64,000 bases of DNA from Paraburkholderia sp. PGU19. GTDB taxonomy: Bacteria; Pseudomonadota; Gammaproteobacteria; Burkholderiales; Burkholderiaceae. The notes below the pieces were generated by a model. The model ran no database searches, was not told the DNA's origin, and saw only the letters and a program-made list of their open reading frames with translations. The stretch covers positions 620,001-684,000 of the forward strand of contig NZ_AP023181.1 in the NCBI RefSeq assembly GCF_013426915.1, written 5' to 3'. The first letter of the stretch is position 1. Each line of letters opens with the position of its first letter. This document shows, one piece after another, positions 55,932 through 64,000 of this stretch. A program made the translations under genes and the position numbers.

Positions 55932-57269
55932 CTACCTCCGCGCCAGTTCCTTGTAGAAGTTTTCGGCGATTACGCCGGGCCGCGCTAGTCCGCGATCGAG
56001 CGCGAAGCGTGCCGCGCCGATCAGAAAGCGCTCCGGCACGATGCCCGGATCGTTGCCCGCCGCGAGCCTGCGCGCCGCTTCCTCGATGATGCGCTGCTCC
56101 TTCGGCGCGAAACGAAACACCTGCGCGAGGCTGCGCCGGCCGAGCGCCGCGTACGGCCGCCACGCCATCGTGTCGACGGCGAGGCGCACTGCCTGGGAAA
56201 ACGTGTCGAGCAGCGGCCGCGGAAGGCCGCCTGAGCGTGGATTCGGATAGATGCGCGTCCACGCGCGCCGATACTGCTCGGCTTCATCGGCGAAACCCAT
56301 GCGCCGCAGCACCTCCACGCTGATCAGGATTCGCAGATACGGCGGCGGATGCACGCCCGCAGGATTGAACGCGTAGACGAGGCGCGGCTCGCGGCCGACC
56401 ACGTCCATGATCGAGCTGACCATGCCCGGGCCGCCGAGCAGTGCGGCGCAAACGTCGGAGAACATTTCGCGGTTCCAGCGTGTCCAGATCATCGCGACCT
56501 CGTCGCCCATGCCGGCCGACAGCAGGCGCGAGGCCATCGCCTTCGGAATGCCCGCGGACAGCCCGAGATCCGACTGCAGGTTGTGACTGACCTCGTGCAG
56601 GACGGCGGCGAGCGTCCACGGATTGACGAGCCGGTGATACGGCAGCTGGATCAGCGGAAACGGATTGAGCTGGCGGCCGAGCTTCGGCATGCGGATGCCG
56701 CGGCCCCAAGTGGCTGGTGCGAAACCCGTGCGCATATAGCAGAACGGCGGCGGCGCGGGTATCGACTTGGCGATGCCGATCCCGGTGAAGGCGACCTGAT
56801 AGCAGTCCATCGCGATGCGGTCGCAGCCGAGCAGCCAGACGCCATAGCGGCTCTGGCGCTGCCCGAACAGCTCGAAATAGAAGTCCCAGATCTTTTCGAT
56901 GCCGCGCACCCAGTCGTGCGCTCGCGCCTTGCGCATCATCGCGTGCTGCAAGCGTGCCGTGTTCGGCGATTCGATCGCCGCGCGCACCGCTCCGTCCGCA
57001 CCGTCGGTCATCTGCAGGAGCCCTTCGCGCAGCTTCGCGATGAGCGAGTTGACCGCCTGGACGTGCCCGTCCGACGGTGCCGACGCCTGCATGCCGAATT
57101 CGCCCGCCTTGAACGGGCGCAGCGCCGCCGCGTGCCGCGTGACGTTGATCGATTGCGCCCGCAACCAGGGCCGTAGCACGCCCTGCCCGCGGGCATCGGT
57201 GGCGGGCGCCGGCGGCGCCGCCGTGACAACGCCTTCCACGCTTTCCGGATCGGCCGCTGCGAGTTCCAT
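55932..57269 (-). CDS. HExxH metallopeptidase-like protein of unknown family
   Basis: A 445-residue protein with a zincin motif HEVSH at residues 225-229 (WTLAAVLHEVSHNLQSDL), followed 39 residues later by EMFSD (268-272), the ExxxD pattern of gluzincins such as M48. The spacing and flanking hydrophobic residues support a real zinc site. No signal peptide; the N-terminus is Ala/Pro-rich. GAGGAG precedes the ATG. The gene follows the two acidic-repeat proteins by 15 bp, so they are obvious candidate substrates. I do not recognise the rest of the sequence. Confidence 0.75.
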   Translation of the reverse strand: MELAAADPESVEGVVTAAPPAPATDARGQGVLRPWLRAQSINVTRHAAALRPFKAGEFGMQASAPSDGHVQAVNSLIAKLREGLLQMTDGADGAVRAAIESPNTARLQHAMMRKARAHDWVRGIEKIWDFYFELFGQRQSRYGVWLLGCDRIAMDCYQVAFTGIGIAKSIPAPPPFCYMRTGFAPATWGRGIRMPKLGRQLNPFPLIQLPYHRLVNPWTLAAVLHEVSHNLQSDLGLSAGIPKAMASRLLSAGMGDEVAMIWTRWNREMFSDVCAALLGGPGMVSSIMDVVGREPRLVYAFNPAGVHPPPYLRILISVEVLRRMGFADEAEQYRRAWTRIYPNPRSGGLPRPLLDTFSQAVRLAVDTMAWRPYAALGRRSLAQVFRFAPKEQRIIEEAARRLAAGNDPGIVPERFLIGAARFALDRGLARPGVIAENFYKELARR

Positions 57270-57284
57270 CGCGCGTCTCCTCGA

Positions 57285-58328
57285 TCAGGCTGTGCAGGCG
57301 CAGCGGCTGCACACGCAGCGTCCGCGCAGACGCCCGCCGCTCACGGGATAGACCGCGCGCGCGCCGCACGACAGGCAGACGCCGGGACGGCGCGTCGGCA
57401 TCGGGCGCGGCGCGGCGCCCATCGGCACGCTACCGCCCATCCCGCCGGGCCATCCGCTCACGCCGCGCGCGCGGCCCATGCCGATGCCGCCCGTCGCCCC
57501 GGCCGGAATGCCCGTGCTGCCGTGGTAGCGCCGATCCATGCCGCGATGTCGGCGCAATGCGCGCGAGCGCGCGCCCGGATGCGACAGCACGCGATAGGTC
57601 TGCTGCGCGAGCGTGCGCAGCGCCGACTTCGCCGTGATTGGCCGGCCGACGGCCGCCTGATGCGCGATGCGGCGCATGGTGCGTTGCGCGATGCTCGGCA
57701 CCGCGCGCAGCAGGCCGCGCGTGCCCGGATCGCGATAGAGCTTGCGGGCGATACTCGAAATGCCCTTGCTCAGCGAAGGCGACACGCGCGTGACATTGCG
57801 CGCAAGGCGCGGGATGATCTTGCCCGCGAGGCGCGGCCCGACCTTGGCGGCGAGCGGCAGGATCTTGCCGGCGAGCATCGGCACGAGCGGCAGGAAGCTT
57901 TCGACCGCTTCGTCTTCGCTTTCGGCGTGCACCGCTTCGTGCGCCATGTGCTCGAGCATCGCGTCGAGGTAGACCTTGCGGGTCGGATTCAGCTCGTATT
58001 CGCTTTCCCACTCGCCTTCGGACTCGCCTTCCCACTCGCCCTCGAGTTCCCCTTCCCATTCGCGATTCGGCAGCAGGCTCGCGGCGTAGGCACCGGGCGC
58101 GCCGCCCGCATTCGACAGGATGGAGCGCGCCGCGTCGAGCGCCACGCTCGCGGCCAGCCGGCCCCCGATGCCCGGCGACGCGGCCGCGCCGAACTCCGAC
58201 TCCCACTCGCCCTCCGACTCGTCTTCCCACTCGCCTTCCGACTCGTCTTCCCACTCACCTTCAGGCGCGAATGCCGCCTCGGCCTCGCCGAGCGCTTCCC
58301 ATTCGTTCTGCATCATGGATGACACCAT
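57285..58328 (-). CDS. Acidic Trp-repeat protein with GRPIT domain and C-terminal Cys cluster
   Basis: A 347-residue protein. Residues 23-46 and 91-112 are tandem eight-residue acidic repeats (EGEWEDES, EGEWESEF). The middle (145-195) is hydrophobic and Lys/Arg-rich (LAGKILPLAAKVGPRLAGK). Residues about 208-260 form a conserved domain with VPSIAQRTMRR and QAAVGRPIT, shared with the next gene's product. A Gly-rich stretch then leads to six Cys (CLSC, CVCSRCAC; residues 318-345), a possible zinc ribbon. Charge is strongly split: acidic N-terminus, basic C-terminus. Function unknown. GGAGG precedes the ATG. Confidence 0.75.
   Translation of the reverse strand: MVSSMMQNEWEALGEAEAAFAPEGEWEDESEGEWEDESEGEWESEFGAAASPGIGGRLAASVALDAARSILSNAGGAPGAYAASLLPNREWEGELEGEWEGESEGEWESEYELNPTRKVYLDAMLEHMAHEAVHAESEDEAVESFLPLVPMLAGKILPLAAKVGPRLAGKIIPRLARNVTRVSPSLSKGISSIARKLYRDPGTRGLLRAVPSIAQRTMRRIAHQAAVGRPITAKSALRTLAQQTYRVLSHPGARSRALRRHRGMDRRYHGSTGIPAGATGGIGMGRARGVSGWPGGMGGSVPMGAAPRPMPTRRPGVCLSCGARAVYPVSGGRLRGRCVCSRCACTA
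58196..58262. repeat. 24-bp tandem repeat encoding EGEWEDES
   Basis: Nearly identical 24-bp units (core CGACTCGTCTTCCCACTCGC on the plus strand) repeat about 2.7 times inside the 347-codon gene. A second, more degenerate array lies at about 57997-58062. Confidence 0.7.
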
Positions 58329-58379
58329 CGCTCACCTCCGCTCCAGTCGTCTTCGATCGAAAGGGCTGACCCCGCCGCC

Positions 58380-59354
58380 TCAGCCCGCGATCGGGCGGCG
58401 CCGCGGCGACGACATCCTGCGACTCGCGATCACGTTCTTCTGGATGGCTGCCGCACAGGCGTTCGGATTGCCCAGGACACGGCGCACCTGCGTCGCCGCC
58501 GCCGTCGCGGCCGCGCGCCGCGTGATCGGACGGCCGGCCGCGGCCTGACGCTTCAGCGTGCGTACCGTGCGGCGCATGATGGTGGGAACCGTCCGAACGT
58601 ATGGACGCGTGACGCGGCGCCGGCGGAGCACGCGCGTGAGAATGGCCGCGCCGCGCACCAGATGCGGCAGGATGCGGCGCAGCGCGCGCCGGTCGGCCTG
58701 CGAGAGAACGCTGACGACGGCGGCCCCCGCCATCGCCTCGGCCTGGCCTTCGCTGTGCTCCTGCGCGGCGGCTTCGGCGAGCATTTCGGCGTACGCTTCG
58801 TGCACGGCCGTTTCGTGCTGCGCGATCTCGTGCGCGACTTCATGCGCGGACTCGGGATGCTCGTACTCGTGCAGCTCGTATTCCTCTTCGAGTTCGTGCA
58901 GCTCGCCTTCGCCGAGCGCGGCGCTCGCGACCTTGCCGAGCACGGCGCCGAACGGGCCGCCGATCGCGGTACCGACCATCGGCGCCGCGACCTTCGCGAT
59001 CGTCTTGAGCAGCGGCGCCGCACGCTTGACGAATTTCGCGATGCGGCCGAAAAACTGCTCGCCGCCCTCGTATTCGAACTCGTGCAGTTCGCCCATTTCG
59101 TGCAGTTCCCCGAGTTCGTGCAGGCCTTCCAGCTCGTGAAGCTCGCCGGATTCGTGCAGCTCGCCCAGCTCATGCAGCTCACCGGCCTCCATTTCGTGGA
59201 GTTCGTGCAGCTCGCCGTGTTCGTGCTGTTCGAGCTCTTCTTCGCCGAACAGACCACCAAGCGCGCCGAGGATGCCTTCGCCCTCACCGGCTTCACCGGC
59301 CGCCTCGAACTCGTTGAGTTCCTCTTCGAACTCGTATTCGTTCATGTTGCCCAT
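58380..59354 (-). CDS. Acidic His/Glu-repeat protein with GRPIT domain
   Basis: A 324-residue protein, first gene of the operon. AAGGAGGT lies 5 nt before the ATG at 59354, which decides the start. Residues 43-93 are a six-residue repeat of the form GELHEL with 10 His, a likely metal-binding or assembly segment. Residues 101-148 are hydrophobic and Gly-rich (LKTIAKVAAPMVGTAIGGPF). A second His/Glu region (151-200) includes HEVAH. Residues about 250-310 carry VPTIMRRTVRTLKRQAAAGRPIT, homologous to the next protein. The C-terminus is very Arg-rich. No signal peptide. Function unknown. Confidence 0.75.
   Translation of the reverse strand: MGNMNEYEFEEELNEFEAAGEAGEGEGILGALGGLFGEEELEQHEHGELHELHEMEAGELHELGELHESGELHELEGLHELGELHEMGELHEFEYEGGEQFFGRIAKFVKRAAPLLKTIAKVAAPMVGTAIGGPFGAVLGKVASAALGEGELHELEEEYELHEYEHPESAHEVAHEIAQHETAVHEAYAEMLAEAAAQEHSEGQAEAMAGAAVVSVLSQADRRALRRILPHLVRGAAILTRVLRRRRVTRPYVRTVPTIMRRTVRTLKRQAAAGRPITRRAAATAAATQVRRVLGNPNACAAAIQKNVIASRRMSSPRRRPIAG
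59068..59230. repeat. Degenerate 18-bp minisatellite encoding GELHEL repeats
   Basis: About nine units of roughly 18 bp (plus-strand core TTCGTGCAGCTCGCC and variants) encode the His/Glu repeat. Units differ mainly at synonymous or Leu/Met/Ser positions, so the protein repeat seems to be under selection. Confidence 0.7.
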
Positions 59355-59750
59355 GCCGTACCTCCTTGCGCGATGAAAGTCACTCGAAGACATGGAGGAA
59401 GGCTAGGAGGGCCGCGCGCGATGCGCCAGTCGCGATCTCAGGGCAATGCGTTCGTGGTCGCGCGCGGATGTGTCGCACGTTTGCGCCACAGCGCCATGTT
59501 TGTGCGGAATTGCACGAACCTCGCACTCGTCCAACCACAGACCCTTGGAACCCGCAAATTGAATAGATGCAATCACGCGCCAAGTGCGAAATCACTTGCG
59601 TGCAGTCGGCACCCCACTCCGGAATTCGTTAAAAATAATTCATCCGGTTCGTTTCAAAGGTACTCGGCAACCACATTGCCAGTCGACGACTCGTTTCACA
59701 GGCCGCTCGACATCGAATTCCTGCCGCTGTTCGACCCAGGCGCAACCATC
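59355..59750. other. Promoter region of the eight-gene operon
   Basis: No gene supported. It must contain the minus-strand promoter for the operon at 59354. GC content falls from about 59540 onward, marking the edge of the TIR-gene segment. A frame from the right could extend leftward to a TTG near 59677 for the small gene at 59751. Confidence 0.4.
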
Positions 59751-59978
59751 ATGGCATATGTAGACGTCATCTCCGACGACTCCGCCAACCACTACCATCG
59801 GGAAGAGCGGATCGAGATGAGTGGTCAGTCAAGGGCACTGGTGCGCTTGTACCTGCCATCTCTCAATCCGGATCGTCGCGCCTTCAAATTCCGGACCACT
59901 TTACTTTGTATCGACAACGGCATCCGGAGTGGCGACTTTTCAGCACCAATCGAAGAGACTCTGATCGAAGTCCAGTAA
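59751..59978 (+). CDS. Small unknown protein upstream of the TIR gene
   Basis: At least 75 residues from the ATG at 59751; the frame upstream (PVDDSFHRPLDIEFLPLFD) also looks coding and may start at a TTG near 59677. The sequence (YVDVISDDSANHYHREERIE, ALVRLYLPSLNPDRR) looks like a compact beta-rich domain, but I do not recognise it. It ends 84 bp before the TIR-WD40 gene on the same strand and may be its partner. Confidence 0.5.
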   Translation: MAYVDVISDDSANHYHREERIEMSGQSRALVRLYLPSLNPDRRAFKFRTTLLCIDNGIRSGDFSAPIEETLIEVQ

Positions 59979-60083
59979 AGGGAAAAGCCACCGACTCGAC
60001 GATATGCAGAACCTGTGGGATGTACTGGACGTCGAGCCGATCGGACAGAGGGAGAAGCTGCCATGCAGTTCGACATTTTTCTA

Positions 60084-60946
60084 GACGGTGTTAGGCACTT
60101 CCGGTCAAACCTGGTACCCTGGAGGCATGACAAAAGAGAAACGTAAAGCCTACCCGACAGACGTGTCAGACGAAGAATGGAGCTTCGTGGCAGCGTATCT
60201 GACGTTGATGGATGAGAGTGCGCCACAGCGGAAATATGAGTTGCGGGAGATGTTCAATGCGTTGCGCTGGATGGCTCGCGCTGGGGCTGCTTGGCGAATG
60301 CTGCCGACCAACTTTCCACCGTGGGAACTCGTGTACCAGCAGACGCAACGATGGCTGGCGGCCGGCTGTTTCGAGTGCATGGTGAGTGACCTTCGTTCGA
60401 TCGTCCGTGTGGCGCAGGGGCGGCAGGGGCAGCCCAGCGCGGTGATCCTTGATGGCCGTACGTTGCAATCGACATGTGAAAGCGGTCCACGCGCAGGCTA
60501 TGACGGCTACAAGCGCAAGCGTGGCAGCAAGGTGCATATGGCGGTCGACACGCTGGGTCAGTTGCTCGCCGTACACGTGACACCGGCCAACGAGCAGGAA
60601 CGGGCCCAGGTGGCAGAACTGGCGCGCCAGGTGCAACAGGCAACGGGAGAAACCGTGAAAGTGGCCTTTGCCGATCAGGGTTACACGGGCGAAGATCCTG
60701 CGCAGGCCGCGCGCGCCCAGGGAATTGATCTCCAGGTGGTCAAGCTCGATGAAGCGAAAAAGGGTTTCGTGCTGTTGCCACGGCGATGGGTAGTCGAGCG
60801 CAGCTTCGGATGGCTCAACCGCTTTCGACGCCTTGCACGTGACTACGAACGCTTGCCCGAAACACTCGCAGGCCTGCATTTTGTCGTCTTCGCCATGCTT
60901 ATGCTTGTCCATGCAATTCCAGTACTTCGAAGTTCCTAACACCGTC
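60084..60946 (+). mobile_element. IS5-family element (IS427-like), 863 bp
   Basis: Terminal repeats GACGGTGTTAGGCACTTC (60084-60101) and, inverted at the right end, GACGGTGTTAGGAACTTC match at 17 of 18 positions. The flanking dinucleotide TA (60082-60083 and 60947-60948) is the target duplication usual for the IS427 group. The insertion splits a TIR gene after codon 7. Confidence 0.92.
60127..60939 (+). CDS. IS5-family transposase (IS427-like)
   Basis: A 270-residue DDE transposase. The N-terminal helical domain (PTDVSDEEWSFVAAYL) is followed by first Asp in SAVILDGRTLQSTCE, second in KVAFADQGYTGE, and the Glu motif RRWVVERSFGWLNRFRRLARDYE. GGAGG lies just before the ATG at 60127. The frame is intact in one piece, whereas many IS427 relatives use two overlapping frames. 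It ends 7 bp before the right end of the element. Confidence 0.93.
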   Translation: MTKEKRKAYPTDVSDEEWSFVAAYLTLMDESAPQRKYELREMFNALRWMARAGAAWRMLPTNFPPWELVYQQTQRWLAAGCFECMVSDLRSIVRVAQGRQGQPSAVILDGRTLQSTCESGPRAGYDGYKRKRGSKVHMAVDTLGQLLAVHVTPANEQERAQVAELARQVQQATGETVKVAFADQGYTGEDPAQAARAQGIDLQVVKLDEAKKGFVLLPRRWVVERSFGWLNRFRRLARDYERLPETLAGLHFVVFAMLMLVHAIPVLRSS

Positions 60947-63846
60947 TAAGTTATTCGCGCAAGGACGAGGAATTTGCCAGAAAGCTAGAGGAAGCGCTGA
61001 AGAACTACAGACTCCCAAAGGACGTCAAGAGCGGCCTGGAATCCAGAACGCGCCTCATCGTATTTCGCGACAAGCACGACCTTGTACCGATCGCCGGAGA
61101 CTACTGGAAGACGATTGAAGATTATCTTCAGAGGTCAGCTTACCTCGTCGTGATCTGCTCGCCTAACGCGTACGGAAGCGAGTATGTCAATCACGAGATC
61201 AAGGCGTTTCTCCAGTCCCACGACGCGAAGGCGATTATTCCCATCCTGCTCTCGGGCAAGCCGAATAACGATCAAGCGGCCCGGCCGGATGAGTATGCGT
61301 TTCCCGAAGCGCTGTGCAGTGCATTCTCAATGCCACTGGCCGTCGATTACACCGAGTTTCAGCGTACACAGGGGAACATACGCAAAGGCCGCTATCAGAA
61401 CGCGTGGTACACGCTGCTCGCGAAAGTCTTCAAGGCCGAACGGGCCGAGATCGAGCGACAGGACGCGAGAAGACAGGCCCTCAGACGCACCATACTATCG
61501 ACGATCTCCCTCACGGTTGCGTTCCTTCTCCTGTTAGCGCTGGTCGTGACTCTCAGGTCACGCGATGAGGCGATCGCGCAGCGCAACAACTCACAGCGAC
61601 TTCGATACGCTTCGGATATGAATCTCAGCCAGCGCGAGTTCGAGTCGGATAACATCGGGCCGGGCAAGGCGCTGGTCGAATCCCACCGGGTCCCGGACCG
61701 AGACCAGGAAGACCTTCGTGGCTTTGAGTGGTACTACCTCTGGCGGCTTTACAACGAGCAGCTCAAAGTTTTCGACGGAACAGATGGCATAGGCTTTTCG
61801 CGTGATGGCAGGGTCTTTGCCACTGCCACTGCCAACGCCCTGAAGATCTGGGACGCCGCCTCGCTGCGCGAGACAGCGAACATCGAGCTGAGTGTGCCTC
61901 GGACCTACACATCCGGCTCGGATATAGCCTTTTCCCCCGACGGAAAAACAATCGCGTTCGGTGATAGTGAGAGCGTGGTGCTTCTGGATGTCAACTCCAG
62001 ATCATTCCGCGAAGTACCCGTTGCTGACAAAAGGCGGCGGCCGGGACAAACTCAAAATTCGACAGACTCTCCGAAGCGTTTGTCCTGGGACACAGTGCGC
62101 GGAGGGACCCCGCGCTTTTCGCCTGACGGCAAGCTGCTTGCGGTCAGTTACGAGTGCGGCATGGTGGCCGTTTATGACGCGCACTCCCTCAAACAGATCG
62201 CCAGATTGGGCGACGGTCCACCTGCGTCCTTTTGCTCATCCTTCATCGCCTTTTCGCCCGACGGCAGCATTCTCGCCTACGGGGATGGGTACACCGTGAG
62301 GCTGTGGGACGTCGGATCCGCGCGCGACCTGGGTGGCCCAGAAATGGATGTTAGCCTGGCCGACAGCGTGGATCAGGTCGAGGCTATCGCGTTCTCGCGC
62401 GACGGCAAAATCCTCGCCATCGGTGACCGGAGCAAGAACGTGGTGCTCTGGAACATCTCTACAAAAAAGGTTCTGGCCCGGCTCGCGGGGCACACGGGCT
62501 GGGTCTCGGCCGTCGCCTTCTCGCCCGATGGCAAGATCCTTTATAGCGGAAGCGTCGATCAGACCGTCAAGCTTTGGGACTTCAGTTCGTACGATGGGAA
62601 CGGCCAGGTCAGCGGAGAAAAGATAAAGGTGTTCGCGACGATCAAAGGGCACACCGGACAGATCAACTCGATCAGCACTTCGCGCGGCGGGAAAATCATT
62701 GCAACCGTAGCCGCAGATCGAACCGTCAAGCTGTGGGGCAAACTCGCAGGCCGCGATTTCGACGCCGTCGAGAACGTAGAGGCCGTTTCTTCAGCGGCAA
62801 ATTTGATCGCCAGACAAGTTGCAGAGGGTGAGCGGATAACCCTCTTCGATCTCCGCAGCGGCGTGCCGATGCAGGTCGCGACTGTGAAGGCATTGAATCC
62901 CACCCTCTCGCCAGACGGTAAGATGCTCGCCACTGCTTCGTACGGCGGGCCCTCCGGAAAAGATGGCACGATACAACTGTGGAACGTGAGTTCCCGACGG
63001 CAAGTCACCGTGCTGGCGCGGTTTGCTGGGCAATCCCCGGCCTTCTCGCAGGACGGCCAGCTGTTTACCGCGCTGAGCTCTGACGGCAAGAGCTTGATCT
63101 TGTGGGATGCAGTCAATGGGCGAATGCGGACGTCTGTCATGAACGACGCTGCAATGGAAGACTATTGCATTTCAGCAAACGGAAAAGTCATCGTGACCGT
63201 AGACAAGGACGGTCCTTGGGTAAAGTCGTGGGATGCTGCCTCCGGCAGGCAGTTAGCCAGATTCGAAAGAAAGACCAGGCGCGGGGCCGGCTCGGACGAG
63301 AACGAAGGCGAAGCGCCAACAACGTTTCTGGCCTTATCAGGCGACGGCAAGTTCCTCGCGTACTCTGACTCGAAGGATGTCTGGCGATGGGAAACCGATT
63401 CCACGCACGGACCTGTCCTTCTCGGACACCGCGCAGTGAAAGTGAGCGCCCTTTCATTTTCCCCGGAAGGCAACCTGGTCGCCGTAGGCGAGGAGACGGG
63501 CACGGTGGAAGTCTGGGGCGTCGATCCCCGCAAAGCGCTGTCCTTTTTCAACGCGTATAACGAGGCGGTGACGGCACTCGCCTTTTCGCCGGATGGCAGA
63601 ACACTGGCAAGCGGCGGTGGTGGCACGGTGAAGCTCTACGGTATGGCCTCCCTGAGGGAGTTGATCACGCTCGCGCACGATCCCTCTCCTACCTCCGAAA
63701 TCCACGGCTTTCAAGGAAAAGAAGATACTGTCCTGGCAATCTACTTTGCGCCCAATGGAAGGTCCCTCTTCACACTCAGTGGCAATGGAACATTAAGGAT
63801 CTGGCGAGGAGCGAATGACGAAAGCGTCCCTGTGCGAGAACAGTAA

Positions 63847-64000
63847 ATGCGGGTACACGATCTCGAACAGGTTAGTAAGAAAGCAGCGCTTGCAACGATA
63901 TGCTCTTCGGTCAAATTCTCCCAGCCGTCTCTTCGCTCTGCGCTACCTGTCTATATCCTTACTCGGCCCGCCACCGCCTCATCGACGGGCGGGTTCCGTT
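63847..64000 (+). CDS. Possible partial gene at the window edge
   Basis: An ATG directly follows the TIR-WD40 stop codon and the frame stays open for 51 codons to the end of the window (MRVHDLEQVSKKAALATICS). No ribosome site beyond the overlapping context and no recognisable motif, so it may not be real. Confidence 0.2.
   Translation, partial: MRVHDLEQVSKKAALATICSSVKFSQPSLRSALPVYILTRPATASSTGGFR

Larger units (their letters stand above)
60063..63846 (+). pseudogene. TIR-TM-WD40 protein interrupted by an IS5-family element
   Basis: ATG at 60063 (GGGAG upstream) starts MQFDIFL, then the IS (60084-60946) intervenes; reading resumes in frame at 60949 with SYSRKDEEFARKLEEAL, the TIR start. Without the IS the gene has 973 codons. 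TIR domain: residues about 1-140, including VVICSPNAYGSEYVNHEI with the expected Glu. A transmembrane helix follows at about 188-209 (ILSTISLTVAFLLLLALVV), then roughly 10-14 WD40 repeats (for example SPDGKILYSGSVDQTVKLWD). There is no NB-ARC domain. The remnant is open from 60940 to 63846; a GTG at 61150 would give 898 residues lacking half the TIR domain. Probably inactive. Confidence 0.88.

Noticed and set aside
58849..58861. HEVAH in the His/Glu-repeat protein as a second zinc protease site
   Set aside because: It lies in a His/Glu-rich segment where HExxH arises by composition, and no third ligand motif follows.
59068..59230. CRISPR-like short repeats
   Set aside because: The 18-bp units are adjacent, without spacers, and lie in frame inside a gene.
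59566..59584. A sigma-54-like TTGGCGCG-TTGCAT sequence on the minus strand before the eight-gene operon
   Set aside because: The GG-to-GC spacing is one base shorter than the strict sigma-54 requirement.

Overview
This is a GC-rich, gene-dense window that looks like a chromosome or megaplasmid of a Paraburkholderia/Caballeronia-type member of the Burkholderiaceae. The basis is codon and base composition, a Burkholderia-type trimeric porin, a short 272-residue flagellin, many FCD-type GntR regulators, a complete glucarate locus and a dispersed hairpin repeat. The genus is inferred from gene style, not from a database match.

Metabolic part (0-35 kb). From 10952 down to 932 on the minus strand runs a long catabolic operon: AA_synth-family protein, alpha/beta hydrolase, flavin reductase, LLM monooxygenase, aldehyde dehydrogenase, NIPSNAP protein, a PotABCD-like ABC importer and a GntR regulator. 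A paralogous GntR gene lies just upstream. Three copies of an ATGGnATnCCAT-type palindrome sit at the two promoters. Next come a diguanylate cyclase, a flagellin and a porin (minus strand). A glucarate/galactarate module follows (16-24 kb): GntR, 2,5-dioxovalerate dehydrogenase, GarL-type aldolase, GarR, a lactonase, GudD and KdgD. It encodes both known outlets from 5-keto-4-deoxyglucarate. After a 658-bp palindromic repeat comes a LysR gene divergent from an operon (25.9-34.7 kb) with a split transketolase, a frameshifted SDR, a TRAP transporter, a full-length transketolase and a 2-hydroxyacid dehydrogenase.

Mobile part (34.8-40.8 kb). A second copy of the 658-bp repeat is split by an IS4-family element with 18-bp ends and an 11-bp target duplication. 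That element contains an IS110/IS1111-family transposase gene, a group II intron lacking a reverse transcriptase, and a frameshifted IS110 transposase. Removing the insertion restores a repeat of 659 bp, collinear with the intact copy in this same window.

Accessory part (41-64 kb). An MdtC-like RND pump carries a 150-residue Ser/Thr/Ala insertion. A DUF4062-NB-ARC-WD40 STAND protein follows. Then comes a tight eight-gene minus-strand operon (59354 to 49937) of mostly unrecognised genes: two acidic-repeat proteins sharing a C-terminal domain, an HEVSH metallopeptidase-like protein, three unknown proteins, an M20 peptidase and an amidohydrolase. The last 4 kb hold a TIR-TM-WD40 gene cut after codon 7 by an IS5/IS427 element with a TA duplication; excising it restores a 972-residue frame.

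The best candidate for an undescribed system is the eight-gene operon at 49937-59354. It is flanked by two WD40 proteins of a type often linked to defence or signalling.
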